From: Streptomyces sp. G44
GTDB lineage: Bacteria; Actinomycetota; Actinomycetes; Streptomycetales; Streptomycetaceae
Length of the DNA stretch: 46,610 nucleotides
Assembly: GCF_016905445.1 (NCBI RefSeq)
Contig: NZ_JAFEXF010000034.1
Location: forward strand, 1 to 46,610
Direction of reading: 5' to 3'
Under the pieces are notes generated by a model. It saw only the letters and a list, made by a program, of their open reading frames with translations, was not told the origin of the DNA and did no database searches. Position numbers and translations under genes: made by a program. Of the stretch, positions 8,336 to 16,460 are shown one piece after another; positions within the stretch are counted from its first letter, which is position 1, and each line of letters opens with the position of its first letter.

Positions 8336-8370
8336 CCGCCGGATTGACCCGGCGGTGCGGGGGAACCCGC
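8336..8370 (+). promoter_or_regulatory. Two consecutive perfect hairpins in the 5' leader of the FAD/Rieske gene
   Basis: CCGCCGG (8336-8342) pairs with CCGGCGG (8349-8355) across a 6-nt loop. Immediately after, GCGGG (8357-8361) pairs with CCCGC (8366-8370) around GGAA, a GNRA-type tetraloop. They lie 40-75 nt before the start codon at 8410. I do not recognise a known riboswitch class. Confidence 0.4.
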
Positions 8371-8409
8371 ACGATCAACGAATGCCGAGCATGCGAACAG
8401 GGAGCCACC

Positions 8410-9960
8410 ATGGCTGTCACGCCTCGTACCGGACCGCTGCCGGGCCGACCGGAGTCCTACTGGATGGACAGCACCGGACCGACGTCGTACCCGCCGCTGG
8501 CCGAGGACATCGAGGTCGACGTGGCCGTGGTGGGCGGCGGCATCGCCGGGCTCAGCACGGCCTGGGAGGTGGCCCGCACCGGGCGCACGGTTGCGGTCCT
8601 CGAAGCCGACCGCATCGCCGCCGGGGTGACCGGCTACACCACCGCCAAGCTGTCCTCCCTGCACACCCTCGTGTACGAGCGGCTGCGCAGCACGCGCGGG
8701 GCGGAGGCCGCCCATCTGTACGCCCGTTCGCAGCAGGAGGCGGTGGAGCACGTCGCGGCCGTCTGCGCGGAGGTCGGCATCGACTGCCAGTTGGAGCGCG
8801 CGCCCGCCTACACCTACACCGTCCGCCCCGAGGACACCGACAAGCTCCGGGACGAGGCCGCGGCGGCCCGTGCCGCGGGCCTGTCCGCCGAGTACACCGA
8901 GGTCACCGGTCTGCCCTTCGACGTGGCCGGCGCGGTGCGCGTGGAGGACCAGGCGACGTTCCATCCGCGCGCCTATCTCCTCGCGCTCGCCGCCGACCTG
9001 CTCGCGCAGGGCGGTGTCATCCACGAGCGGACCCGGGTGACCGGCCTGCGTGAAGGCTCGCCGTGCCGGGTGACCGCCGAGTCCGGGCACACGGTGACCG
9101 CGAAGGCCGTCGTCGTCGCCACGCACTATCCCGTCTTCGACCGCGCCCTGCTCTTCGCCCGGCTGTCGGCCCAGCGCGAGCTCGTCGTCGCCGCGCCGCT
9201 GGCCCCCGGGCAGGACCCCGGCGGCATGTACATCACTCAGGACGAGGGCAAGCGTTCGGTGCGCACCGCGCCGTACGGCGACGACGGCGGGCGGCTGCTG
9301 ATCGTGACGGGCGAGGGCTTCACGCCGGGCACGGGGGATGCCGCCGCCGGGTTCCGGGCGCTCGACGCGTGGATGCGGGAGCGCTTCGACGTCGGGGAGA
9401 CGGCTTACCGCTGGGCGGCCCAGGACAACTCCGTGACCGACGGCGTCCCGATGGTGGGGCCCTTCCACCCCGGCGCCCGTCACACGTATGTCGCGACGGG
9501 GTTCGGCGGCTGGGGCATGAGCGGCGGCGTCATGGCCGGCGCCCTGCTCGCCCGGCTGATCCAGGGCGAGAAGTCCCCGTGGGCCGACCTGTACGACCCG
9601 CGGCGGCTGCTGACCACCGTCCGGGAGGTCCCCTCGCTGCTGAGCCAGCAGGCCGAGGTGGCCAAGCACTTCGTCGGCGACCGGCTGCGCAGTCACGTCG
9701 ACTCGGTGGACGAGATCCCCGCGGGCTCGGGCGCCGTGGTCCGGGTCGAGGGGCGCCGCTGCGCGGTGCACCGCGACGAGGACGGCGGGCTCCACGCCGT
9801 CTCCGCCCGCTGCACCCACATGGGCTGCCTGGTGGCGTTCAACGAGGCGGAGACCACGTGGGAGTGCCCCTGCCACGGCTCCCGCTTCGGCACCGACGGC
9901 GAGGTCCTCCAGGGCCCCGCGACCAAGCCGCTGGAGCCTCGCGAACTGCCGAAGTCCTGA
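8410..9960 (+). CDS. FAD-dependent oxidoreductase with C-terminal Rieske [2Fe-2S] domain
   Basis: The 516-residue protein joins a DAO-type FAD domain (dinucleotide fold VAVVGGGIAGLSTAW near residues 38-52, C-terminal FAD contact YVATGFGGWGMSGG) to a Rieske domain. The Rieske ligands are CTHMGC (Cys468, His470) and CPCHGSRF (Cys486-His489 region). Such fusions occur widely in actinobacteria and bacilli; an electron-transfer or amine/amino-acid oxidising role is likely but the substrate is unknown. The ATG at 8410 has GGAG 5 nt upstream. The gene is separated from the hydrolase by 146 bp holding two hairpins and is followed by a very strong terminator. Confidence 0.92.
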   Translation: MAVTPRTGPLPGRPESYWMDSTGPTSYPPLAEDIEVDVAVVGGGIAGLSTAWEVARTGRTVAVLEADRIAAGVTGYTTAKLSSLHTLVYERLRSTRGAEAAHLYARSQQEAVEHVAAVCAEVGIDCQLERAPAYTYTVRPEDTDKLRDEAAAARAAGLSAEYTEVTGLPFDVAGAVRVEDQATFHPRAYLLALAADLLAQGGVIHERTRVTGLREGSPCRVTAESGHTVTAKAVVVATHYPVFDRALLFARLSAQRELVVAAPLAPGQDPGGMYITQDEGKRSVRTAPYGDDGGRLLIVTGEGFTPGTGDAAAGFRALDAWMRERFDVGETAYRWAAQDNSVTDGVPMVGPFHPGARHTYVATGFGGWGMSGGVMAGALLARLIQGEKSPWADLYDPRRLLTTVREVPSLLSQQAEVAKHFVGDRLRSHVDSVDEIPAGSGAVVRVEGRRCAVHRDEDGGLHAVSARCTHMGCLVAFNEAETTWECPCHGSRFGTDGEVLQGPATKPLEPRELPKS

Positions 9961-9975
9961 GGGCGGGCGGCTCTC

Positions 9976-10008
9976 CGCCCCGCCCCTGGTGAAACCAGGG
10001 GCGGGGCG
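9976..10008. terminator. Strong bidirectional hairpin terminator
   Basis: CGCCCCGCCCCTGG (9976-9989) and CCAGGGGCGGGGCG (9995-10008) form a perfect 14-bp stem around TGAAA, 16 bp after the stop of the FAD/Rieske gene and 26 bp before the stop of the convergent small gene. Its strength and symmetry suit termination from both sides, as is common in streptomycetes without a U tract. Confidence 0.85.
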
Positions 10009-10033
10009 TGTCCGGGGTGGGGGCGGGGGCCGG

Positions 10034-10309
10034 TCACAGACCCGAGTAGTACGCGCGGAGATCCTCAGCGGTGATCGCCTCGACCTCCGCGGCGTCGGAA
10101 TTGACATGCTCGGTGATCATGCCCTGGAACTCGGCCGGATGGACACGGTCGAAGATTCCCGCGGGGACGTTGGAGACCCGGTACAGGGTGTGGTCCGGTT
10201 CCGCGGGGAGGATGTAACTCACGACCTCGTCGTCGCGACGGCCCTCGACTTGTGCGGCGATGACCTCGCCGCGCGCGTCCTTGATGACGAGCAGGTTCCT
10301 TGTGGCCAT
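10034..10309 (-). CDS. Hypothetical protein, second gene of a small two-gene unit
   Basis: The 91-residue protein is not recognised. It starts MATRNLLVIKDARGEVIAAQ, has alternating strand-like segments, no transmembrane helix and no cysteine, and ends in an acidic, alanine-rich helix (DAAEVEAITAEDLRAYYSGL). It starts 2 bp after the stop codon of the gene above, so translation is probably coupled; GAGGG lies about 12 nt upstream within the end of that gene. The base composition is visibly less GC-rich than the neighbours, which hints at transfer. No function is proposed. Confidence 0.7.
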   Translation of the reverse strand: MATRNLLVIKDARGEVIAAQVEGRRDDEVVSYILPAEPDHTLYRVSNVPAGIFDRVHPAEFQGMITEHVNSDAAEVEAITAEDLRAYYSGL

Positions 10310-10311
10310 GG

Positions 10312-10611
10312 CTATACATTCCCTCCGCCCGAGAGGCTGAACCAGCCTCCGAGCCAGCCAGGAGACGGTGTGTTCTGCACCAGGCAGAAATACGTGTACT
10401 CCGAGCCACCGTTGCGGTATTCGTGGCGCCTCTGGAATCTGTTCACTTCGAACTGCATGATTCCGGAGGGGGTCGGAAAGGTGTCGAACGGCAGGGGGTC
10501 GGCCATGATCCATTGGGCCTTGCGGTCCGTGCCCACCGTGCCGAATTTGATGGAGACCCACGTACTGGCACCGTTGGCCAGCCAGTAGTGGCCCACATTG
10601 ACGAACGCCAT
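10312..10611 (-). CDS. Hypothetical aromatic-rich beta protein, first gene of a small two-gene unit
   Basis: The 99-residue protein is not recognised. It is rich in Trp, Tyr, Phe and Gly, with strand-like stretches (VNVGHYWLANGASTWVSIKF, SEYTYFCLVQNTPS) and a Gly/Ser end (LSGGGNV); an all-beta sandwich is plausible. There is no clear signal peptide. The ATG at 10611 is chosen for GGAAGG just upstream; an in-frame ATG at 10710 would add 33 residues but lacks such a site. It is followed after 2 bp by the other small gene. Codon use has more A and T than the flanks. Confidence 0.65.
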   Translation of the reverse strand: MAFVNVGHYWLANGASTWVSIKFGTVGTDRKAQWIMADPLPFDTFPTPSGIMQFEVNRFQRRHEYRNGGSEYTYFCLVQNTPSPGWLGGWFSLSGGGNV

Positions 10612-10967
10612 GACGTGCCTTCCATGACGAGCCCAACGGGCTCTGCGACAAAGGATGTCGGCGAGTGCGTCCTCGGGCGCATCTGCGCCGACCGCTACCA
10701 CCAGCGCCATGACAGGTCGGCGGTTTCGAACTCACTTCCAGGATGAACTCGCTTGCGCTTACCGGCAACTTGACCATCGCGCATGCCGGAGCGAGGAAAC
10801 GGAGTAGGACCGGCGGATAACTGCCGTCGCGGTGCGTCAAGTTGACGCGTCCGTGTCCGTCGGCCGCAAGGACCGCCACAACGGCCAAGTTCCGCTCTTC
10901 TGTTCCCCCCTCCCCTCTCGTAACGTCGGCACGGCTTGTTCTGGCCATGACGAAGAAGAGGGTGCCC
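10612..10967. other. 356-bp divergent intergenic region
   Basis: This stretch separates the two small hypothetical genes from the secreted BNR protein. It is less GC-rich than average, holds the 15-bp palindrome at 10834-10848 and should contain the promoters of both units. I see no convincing -10/-35 pair and no additional gene with a credible ribosome-binding site. Confidence 0.5.
10834..10848. promoter_or_regulatory. 15-bp palindrome upstream of the BNR gene
   Basis: GCGTCAA (10834-10840) and TTGACGC (10842-10848) are perfect inverted repeats around a single G. It lies 120 bp before the BNR-protein start in a divergent promoter region, so it is a candidate operator. The regulator is unknown. 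Confidence 0.4.
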
Positions 10968-13187
10968 ATGCGCAGACGCCTGCTTCATCTGGTCCTCGCC
11001 CCGCTCGTGGGCGCCGTCCTCCTGGCGACCGCACCGGCCGGCGCCGCGCCGCCGGGGCCGGGTGACGTGTACCGCCCCGTCCGCGGCCCCGCCGCACCGG
11101 CCGAGTACCGCTACCTCCAGAAGACCGTGCCGGGCGAACCGATCCCCCGGCACGCCCACGAGAACGCCGCCGCCCAGGCACGTGAACTGCCCACTACGGG
11201 CGGGCGATGGAAGGCGATCGGCCCCACCAACATCGGCGGCCGGATCGTGTCGCTCGCCCTGGACCCGAAGCGGGCCGACACCCTGTACGCCGCCGCGGCC
11301 AGCGGCGGGATCTGGCGCAGCACGGACGCGGGCGAGACCTTCGAGCCCGCCTGGCCCGACGGCTGGACACAGGCCATGGGCGCGGTCGCCACCGGGCCGG
11401 ACGGCGCCCTGTACGCGGGCACCGGGGAACCCAACCCGGGCGGCGGCAGCATCACGTACGAGGGAACGGGCCTCTACCGCAGCACGGACGGCGGCAGGAC
11501 CTGGCGGCGGATCGGGCTGCGGGACTCGGGGGCCATCAGCGCGATCACGGTGGACCCCCGGAACCCGCGCCGCATCTACGTGGCCGCTGCCGGGTCGCTC
11601 TACAACGGCGGCGGTGACCGCGGCGTCTACCGCTCGGAGAACGGCGGGAAGACCTGGCGCAGGATCCTGTCCGGTGCCAACGAGTTCACCGGCGCCACCG
11701 AGATCCTCGTCCGGGGCAAGCGGCTCTACGCCGTGCTGTGGGACCACCGCCGCACACCGGAGCTGCGCACCTACGGCGGCGTGGGCTCCGGGGTCTTCCG
11801 CAGCGACGACGACGGGAGGAGCTGGCGGCGGCTCGGCGGCGGACTGCCCGGACAGGGGCCGGACGTGGGGCGGATCGGCCTCGCGGTCGCGGGTGAGAAG
11901 GCGTACGCGATCGTCAGCAGGACCGGCGGCTCCTTCGAGGGCTTCTACGCCTCCACCGACGGCGGCGACCACTGGCGGCGCACCCCGGCCGACCAGCGGC
12001 TGACCGACTCGCAGTCGTCGTTCGGCTGGTGGTTCGGCAAGGTGTGGACCGACCCCGAGGACGCCGACCACGCGCATGTGGCGGGCGTTCCGCTGATGAC
12101 CACGAAGGACGGCGGCGCCACCTGGAGCGCCGACGACACGAGCATCCACGTCGACCAGCACGCGATGGTGTGGGACCCGCGCAGGCCGGGCCGCGTCTAT
12201 CTCGGCAACGACGGCGGTGTCTACCGCTCCGACGCCAACGGCGACGGCGGCTGGACCAAGGCCCGCCACGAGCCGTACACCCAGCTCTACAGCGCGGCCC
12301 TCACCCCGCAGGACACCGGCCGTGTCTCGGGCGGCGCCCAGGACAACGGCTCGCTGCGCTCCTGGGGCGGGCCCCGCTTCAACGAATACCTCGGCGGCGA
12401 CGGCGAGGAGAACCTCATCAACCCCACGGACGTGCACAATGTCTTCGCCTGCTACCAGTACGGCAACTGCTTCCGCTCCACGGACGGCGGCGACACTCTC
12501 ACCTATTTCGCGGACAGGACGACGTTCAAGCGCCGCAACTGGTTCACTCCCGTGGTCTTCGACCCGAAGGACCCGAGCGTCCTCTACTACGGCTCCGAAG
12601 TCGTCAACCGCTCCACGGACGGCGGCGTGACCTGGCGGCCCATCAGCCCCGACCTGTCCGGCGGTCCGGGCCCCGACCCGCTCCACGCCAACTACGGCAC
12701 GATCACCTCCATCGCGCCCGCGGGCGACGGCCGCACGCTCTACGCGGGCACCGACGACGGCCGGGTCTGGGTCACCAGGGACCTGGGCGCGCACTGGACG
12801 AAGCTGGCCGAGGGCCGCGCCTGGGTGACGCGCGTGGTGGTCGACCCGCGCGACCCCGAGCGCGTGTACACCACTCACTCCGCCTACCGCTCCGGCTCCG
12901 ACAAGGCGCATGTCTACGGCAGTTCGAACGGCGGAAGGAGCTGGCGGAACCTGTCGGGGAACCTCCCCGACGCGCCCGTCAACGACCTCGTCCTCGGGCA
13001 CGGCGGGCGGCTGCACATCGGCACCGACCAGGGCGTCTTCACCTCCCGCTCCGGCGGACCCGCGTGGACGCGCCTCGGCCGGGGCATGCCCGCGGTCCCC
13101 GTGGACGACATCGAGTACGACGCCGGGCACCACCGCCTGCTGGCGGCCACGTTCGGCAGGGGGTTCTACGAACTGACGACCCGCTGA
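10968..13187 (+). CDS. Secreted BNR/Asp-box repeat (sialidase-like beta-propeller) protein
   Basis: The 739-residue protein has a Sec signal peptide (MRRR, hydrophobic core LLHLVLAPLVGAVLLATAPA, likely cleavage after AGA near residue 27), then many Asp-box repeats of the form YRSTDGGRTWRRI, such as GIWRSTDAGETF, VYRSENGGKTWRR, VNRSTDGGVTWRP and VYGSSNGGRSWRN. This predicts two beta-propellers as in glycoside hydrolases of the xyloglucanase type or VPS10-like proteins; catalytic residues are not evident, so an enzymatic role is uncertain. The ATG at 10968 is preferred to that at 10947 because AGAGGG is correctly spaced before it. It ends overlapping the convergent xdhC remnant by 22 bp. Confidence 0.85.
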   Translation: MRRRLLHLVLAPLVGAVLLATAPAGAAPPGPGDVYRPVRGPAAPAEYRYLQKTVPGEPIPRHAHENAAAQARELPTTGGRWKAIGPTNIGGRIVSLALDPKRADTLYAAAASGGIWRSTDAGETFEPAWPDGWTQAMGAVATGPDGALYAGTGEPNPGGGSITYEGTGLYRSTDGGRTWRRIGLRDSGAISAITVDPRNPRRIYVAAAGSLYNGGGDRGVYRSENGGKTWRRILSGANEFTGATEILVRGKRLYAVLWDHRRTPELRTYGGVGSGVFRSDDDGRSWRRLGGGLPGQGPDVGRIGLAVAGEKAYAIVSRTGGSFEGFYASTDGGDHWRRTPADQRLTDSQSSFGWWFGKVWTDPEDADHAHVAGVPLMTTKDGGATWSADDTSIHVDQHAMVWDPRRPGRVYLGNDGGVYRSDANGDGGWTKARHEPYTQLYSAALTPQDTGRVSGGAQDNGSLRSWGGPRFNEYLGGDGEENLINPTDVHNVFACYQYGNCFRSTDGGDTLTYFADRTTFKRRNWFTPVVFDPKDPSVLYYGSEVVNRSTDGGVTWRPISPDLSGGPGPDPLHANYGTITSIAPAGDGRTLYAGTDDGRVWVTRDLGAHWTKLAEGRAWVTRVVVDPRDPERVYTTHSAYRSGSDKAHVYGSSNGGRSWRNLSGNLPDAPVNDLVLGHGGRLHIGTDQGVFTSRSGGPAWTRLGRGMPAVPVDDIEYDAGHHRLLAATFGRGFYELTTR

Positions 13188-14314
13188 CGGCGTCTCACGG
13201 GCGCCTCGTGGTGGATCGGCGTCCGTGAACCGGTGAGCGGCAGGCCCGAGCCGCCCTGTCGGGTCGCGACGATCTCCGCCGCGATGGACAGGGCGGTCTC
13301 CTCGGGCGTGCGGGCGCCGAGGTCCAGGCCGATCGGTGAGCGCAGCCGCGCCCGTTCCTCCTCGCTGACGCCGATGTCGCGGAGCCTGCGGTCACGGTCC
13401 TCGTGGGTGCGGCGCGACCCCATCGCGCCGACGAACGCGACGGGCAGCCGCAGCGCCGCCGCGAGGAGCGGCACGTCGAATTTGGCGTCGTGGGTGAGCA
13501 CGCACAGCACCGTGCGCTCGTCGGTCCGGGTCCGCTCCAGCTAGCGGTGCGGCCACTCGACCACGATGTCGTCCGCCTCGGGGAAGCGGACGGGCGTCGC
13601 GAAGACGGGGCGGGCGTCGCAGAGCGTGACGTGGTAGCCGAGGAACTTCCCGGCGCGGACCAGGGCCGCCGCGAAGTCGACGGCCCCGAACACGATCATG
13701 CGGGGCGGCGGCACGCTCGACTCATCCAGGAAGGTCAGGGCGCTCCCGCAGCGCGAGCCGCTCTCCGGGACGACGAACTCCCCGGTGCGGCCGGCCGCCA
13801 GCAGGGCGCGGGACTCCCCCGCCGCCGTGCGGTCCAGCTCCGGGTGGCCGCCGACGCTGCCCTCGTGTGTCCCGTCGGGGCGGACCACCAGCGCCTTGCC
13901 GAGGAGGTCGGCGGGGCCCCGGGTGACGCGGGCCAGGGCGGCCGGCTCACCGCGGGCGGCGGCCCCGAGGGCGGCGGCGAGCACCGCCCTGTGCGGCGCG
14001 TCCGCGGCGACCGGGGTCACGAGCACCTCGATGACGCCGCCGCAGGTGAGGCCGACCGCGAAGGCGTCCTCGTCGCTGTGGTCGAACCGTTCGACGGTGA
14101 CCGTGCCGTCCTGGAGGGCCTGGACGCACAGGTCGTACACCGCGCCCTCCACGCAGCCGCCGGAGACCGAGCCGATGGCCGTGCCCTCACGGTCGACGGC
14201 GAGGGCGGCGCCGGGACCGCGCGGTGCGCTGCCGCCGACGTCGACGACGGTGGCGACCGCGAAGTCCCGGCCTTCCCGCACCCATTGGTACAGCTCGGCG
14301 GCGATGTTAAGCAC
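13166..14314 (-). pseudogene. xdhC: XdhC/PaoD-like molybdenum-cofactor insertion factor, interrupted by an in-frame TAG
   Basis: Read through one stop codon, this is a full-length XdhC/CoxI protein of about 382 residues. The N-terminal XdhC-CoxI domain shows FAVATVVDVGGSAPRG and GSVSGGCVEGAVYD; the C-terminal Rossmann part shows MIVFGAVDFAAALVRAG, then VLTHDAKFDVPLL and FVGAMGSRRTHEDR. Codon 258 (13541-13543) is TAG, just after EWPHR; homologues as I recall them have Tyr there, so TAC to TAG is the simplest change. The frame is intact on both sides. The truncated product would lose about 124 residues. The GTG start overlaps the end of the Moco subunit gene by 8 bp. A sequencing error is the main alternative. 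Confidence 0.85.
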
Positions 14315-16460
14315 CGCTGCCGCCCGCCTCCGGCACGGCTGCCCCGGTCCGGCCGTCCTCGATCACGCGGTCGGGGCGGATGGGCAGGTTCCGGTGGCGG
14401 ACGCCGGTCGCGTGCCAGACCGCGTTGGCGATCGCCGCGGCCGCGCCGACGATGCCGATCTCGCCGATGCCCTTGATCCCCACGGGGTCCTCGGGGTCGG
14501 GGTCGTCGACCCAGTCCGCCTCGATGCGCGGCACGTCGGCGTGCGCGGCGACGTGGTAACCGGCGAGGTCGGGGCCGACGGGGGCGCCCGATGCCCGGTC
14601 CCTGACCGCCCCCTCGTGCAGCGCCATGGACAGGCCCCAGGTCATGGCGCCGACCAGCTGGCTGCGGGCGGTCAGCGGGTTGACGATCCGGCCGGCGGCG
14701 AAGATGCCGAGCATGCGCCGGACCCGCACCTCACCGGTGGCCACGTCCACGGCGACCTCGGCGAACTGCGCGCCGTAGGAGTGGCGTTCCTTCTGCGAGA
14801 GAGTGCCGAGGAGGGCGCTGGTGTCGGAGCGCGCGGTGATCCCCTCCGCCGGGATGTCGCCGCCCGAGAGGAGCTTCTCGCGCAGTTCGCGCGCCGCGAC
14901 CGTGACCGCCCATCCCCAGGAACGGGTGCCCATGGAGCCGCCCGCGATCATGGCGGGGCCGAAGTCGCTGTCGGCGATGTGGACCTTGACGTGCTCGGGC
15001 GCCACCTCAAGGGCGTCGGCGGCGATCAGGGTGAGCGCGGTCCGCGCGCCGGTGCCGATGTCCGCCGCGGTGATGCGCACGGCGAACGTGCCGTCGGCCT
15101 GTGCCGTGACCGCCGCCGTGGCCGGGGCGACGAGGACCGGGAAGGTGGCGGCGGCCGTGCCGGTGCCGATCAGCCAGCGGCCTTCGCGGCGCGTGCGGGG
15201 GCGTGGGTCGCGGCCGGCCCAGCCGAACCTGCGGGCGCCCTCGTCGAAGCAGGCCGTGAGGTTGCGGCTGCTGAACGGCAGTCCGGAGACGGGACCAACC
15301 GCCGGTTCGTTGCGGGCCCGCAGCGCGATGGGGTCCATGCCGCACTTCTCGGCGAGTTCGTCGAGCGCGGACTCCAGCGCGAACGATCCGGGCGCCTCGC
15401 CGGGCGCACGCATCCAGGTCGGCGTCGGCACGTCCAGGCGTACGACGCGGTTGACGCTGCGGTGCGCGTCGGCGGCGTACATCGGACGTCCGAAACTGGC
15501 GCTTGGCTCGACGAACTCATGGACGGTCGAGGTCAGGCTGTGGCCCTGGTGGTCGAGGGCGCGCAGCCGTCCGTCGGGCTCCGCGCCGAGCCGCACGCGC
15601 TGCGCGGTGGGGCTGCGGTAGCCGACGAGGGAGAACATCTGGCGGCGCGTCAGCACGACGCGGACGGGGCGGTCGAGGACGGCCGCCGCCATCGCGGCGC
15701 AGACCTGGTGGACCCGCAGGCCCTTGGAGCCGAAGGCGCCGCCGACGTGTTCGGAGCGCACCCGTACCGAGCCCGGGTCGAGGGAGAACACCTTCGTCAG
15801 TTCGTCGGCGATCCAGGCGCTGCCCTGGTTGGAGTCGACGATGTCGAGCCGGCCGCCCGCCCAGCGCGCGGTGGCCGCGTGCGGCTCCATCGGGCTCTGG
15901 TGCTCCTCCGGCGTGCTGTACTCGGCGTCCACGACGTGGGCGGAGGCGGCCAGTTCGGCCTCCAGGTCGCCCTTCTCGACCAGCATGCCGTCGGTGTCCG
16001 GCGTGTACGTGCCGGGGCGTCCGGCGGTGAACTCTATGTCGTGCGGTTCCTGGTCGTAGTGGACGACGAGGACCTCGGCGGCCTCCCGGGCCTGTTCGGA
16101 CGTCTCGGCGACGACGAGCGCCACGGGCCAGCCCGCGAAGGGCACCCGGTCGTGCTGGAAGACCCCGATGATCGGGTCCGGGCGGCCCAGCCTGCCCTGG
16201 TACTCCGTGTCGACGCGCGGCGCGTTGCCGTGGTGCAGGACGGCCAGGACGCCGGGCATCGCGAGGACGGGCCCGGCGTCGACGGAGCGGACCCGGCCGC
16301 GGGCGATCGTGGACAGCACGAGCCAGCCGTGGGCGAGGTCGGCGAAGGGGATCTCACCGGCGTAGCGGGCCGCGCCGGTGACCTTGTGGACGCCCTCGAC
16401 GCGGGTGTGCGGGGTGCCGACGGAGCCCGTCACCGCGGTGGGTCCGGTCGTCGTGGTCAT
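14307..16460 (-). CDS. Molybdopterin-binding subunit of a xanthine dehydrogenase-family aldehyde oxidoreductase (PaoC-like)
   Basis: The 717-residue protein is the large subunit of a three-subunit molybdenum hydroxylase. Cofactor-contact motifs include EHVGGAFGSKG, MRAPGEAPGSFALESALDEL, AADIGTGARTALTLIAAD and the C-terminal VGIKGIGEIGIVGAAAAIAN, which carries the catalytic Glu in GIGEIG. The subunit split and neighbour order match E. coli PaoABCD, whose PaoC oxidises aromatic aldehydes; there is no Tat signal on the small subunit here, so the complex is probably cytoplasmic. The ATG at 16460 overlaps the stop of the FAD subunit (ATGA). Substrate assignment to aldehydes is inference. Confidence 0.92.
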   Translation of the reverse strand: MTTTTGPTAVTGSVGTPHTRVEGVHKVTGAARYAGEIPFADLAHGWLVLSTIARGRVRSVDAGPVLAMPGVLAVLHHGNAPRVDTEYQGRLGRPDPIIGVFQHDRVPFAGWPVALVVAETSEQAREAAEVLVVHYDQEPHDIEFTAGRPGTYTPDTDGMLVEKGDLEAELAASAHVVDAEYSTPEEHQSPMEPHAATARWAGGRLDIVDSNQGSAWIADELTKVFSLDPGSVRVRSEHVGGAFGSKGLRVHQVCAAMAAAVLDRPVRVVLTRRQMFSLVGYRSPTAQRVRLGAEPDGRLRALDHQGHSLTSTVHEFVEPSASFGRPMYAADAHRSVNRVVRLDVPTPTWMRAPGEAPGSFALESALDELAEKCGMDPIALRARNEPAVGPVSGLPFSSRNLTACFDEGARRFGWAGRDPRPRTRREGRWLIGTGTAAATFPVLVAPATAAVTAQADGTFAVRITAADIGTGARTALTLIAADALEVAPEHVKVHIADSDFGPAMIAGGSMGTRSWGWAVTVAARELREKLLSGGDIPAEGITARSDTSALLGTLSQKERHSYGAQFAEVAVDVATGEVRVRRMLGIFAAGRIVNPLTARSQLVGAMTWGLSMALHEGAVRDRASGAPVGPDLAGYHVAAHADVPRIEADWVDDPDPEDPVGIKGIGEIGIVGAAAAIANAVWHATGVRHRNLPIRPDRVIEDGRTGAAVPEAGGSGA

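Noticed and set aside
8320..8409. Known riboswitch in the leader of the FAD/Rieske gene, such as the c-di-AMP class
   Set aside because: The leader is too short and the conserved segments are missing; only two simple hairpins are seen.
13166..13510. Separate small gene starting at the GTG at 13510
   Set aside because: It is in frame with, and homologous to, the distal part of xdhC; it is the remainder of the interrupted gene. Reinitiation is possible but would give only a partial Rossmann domain.
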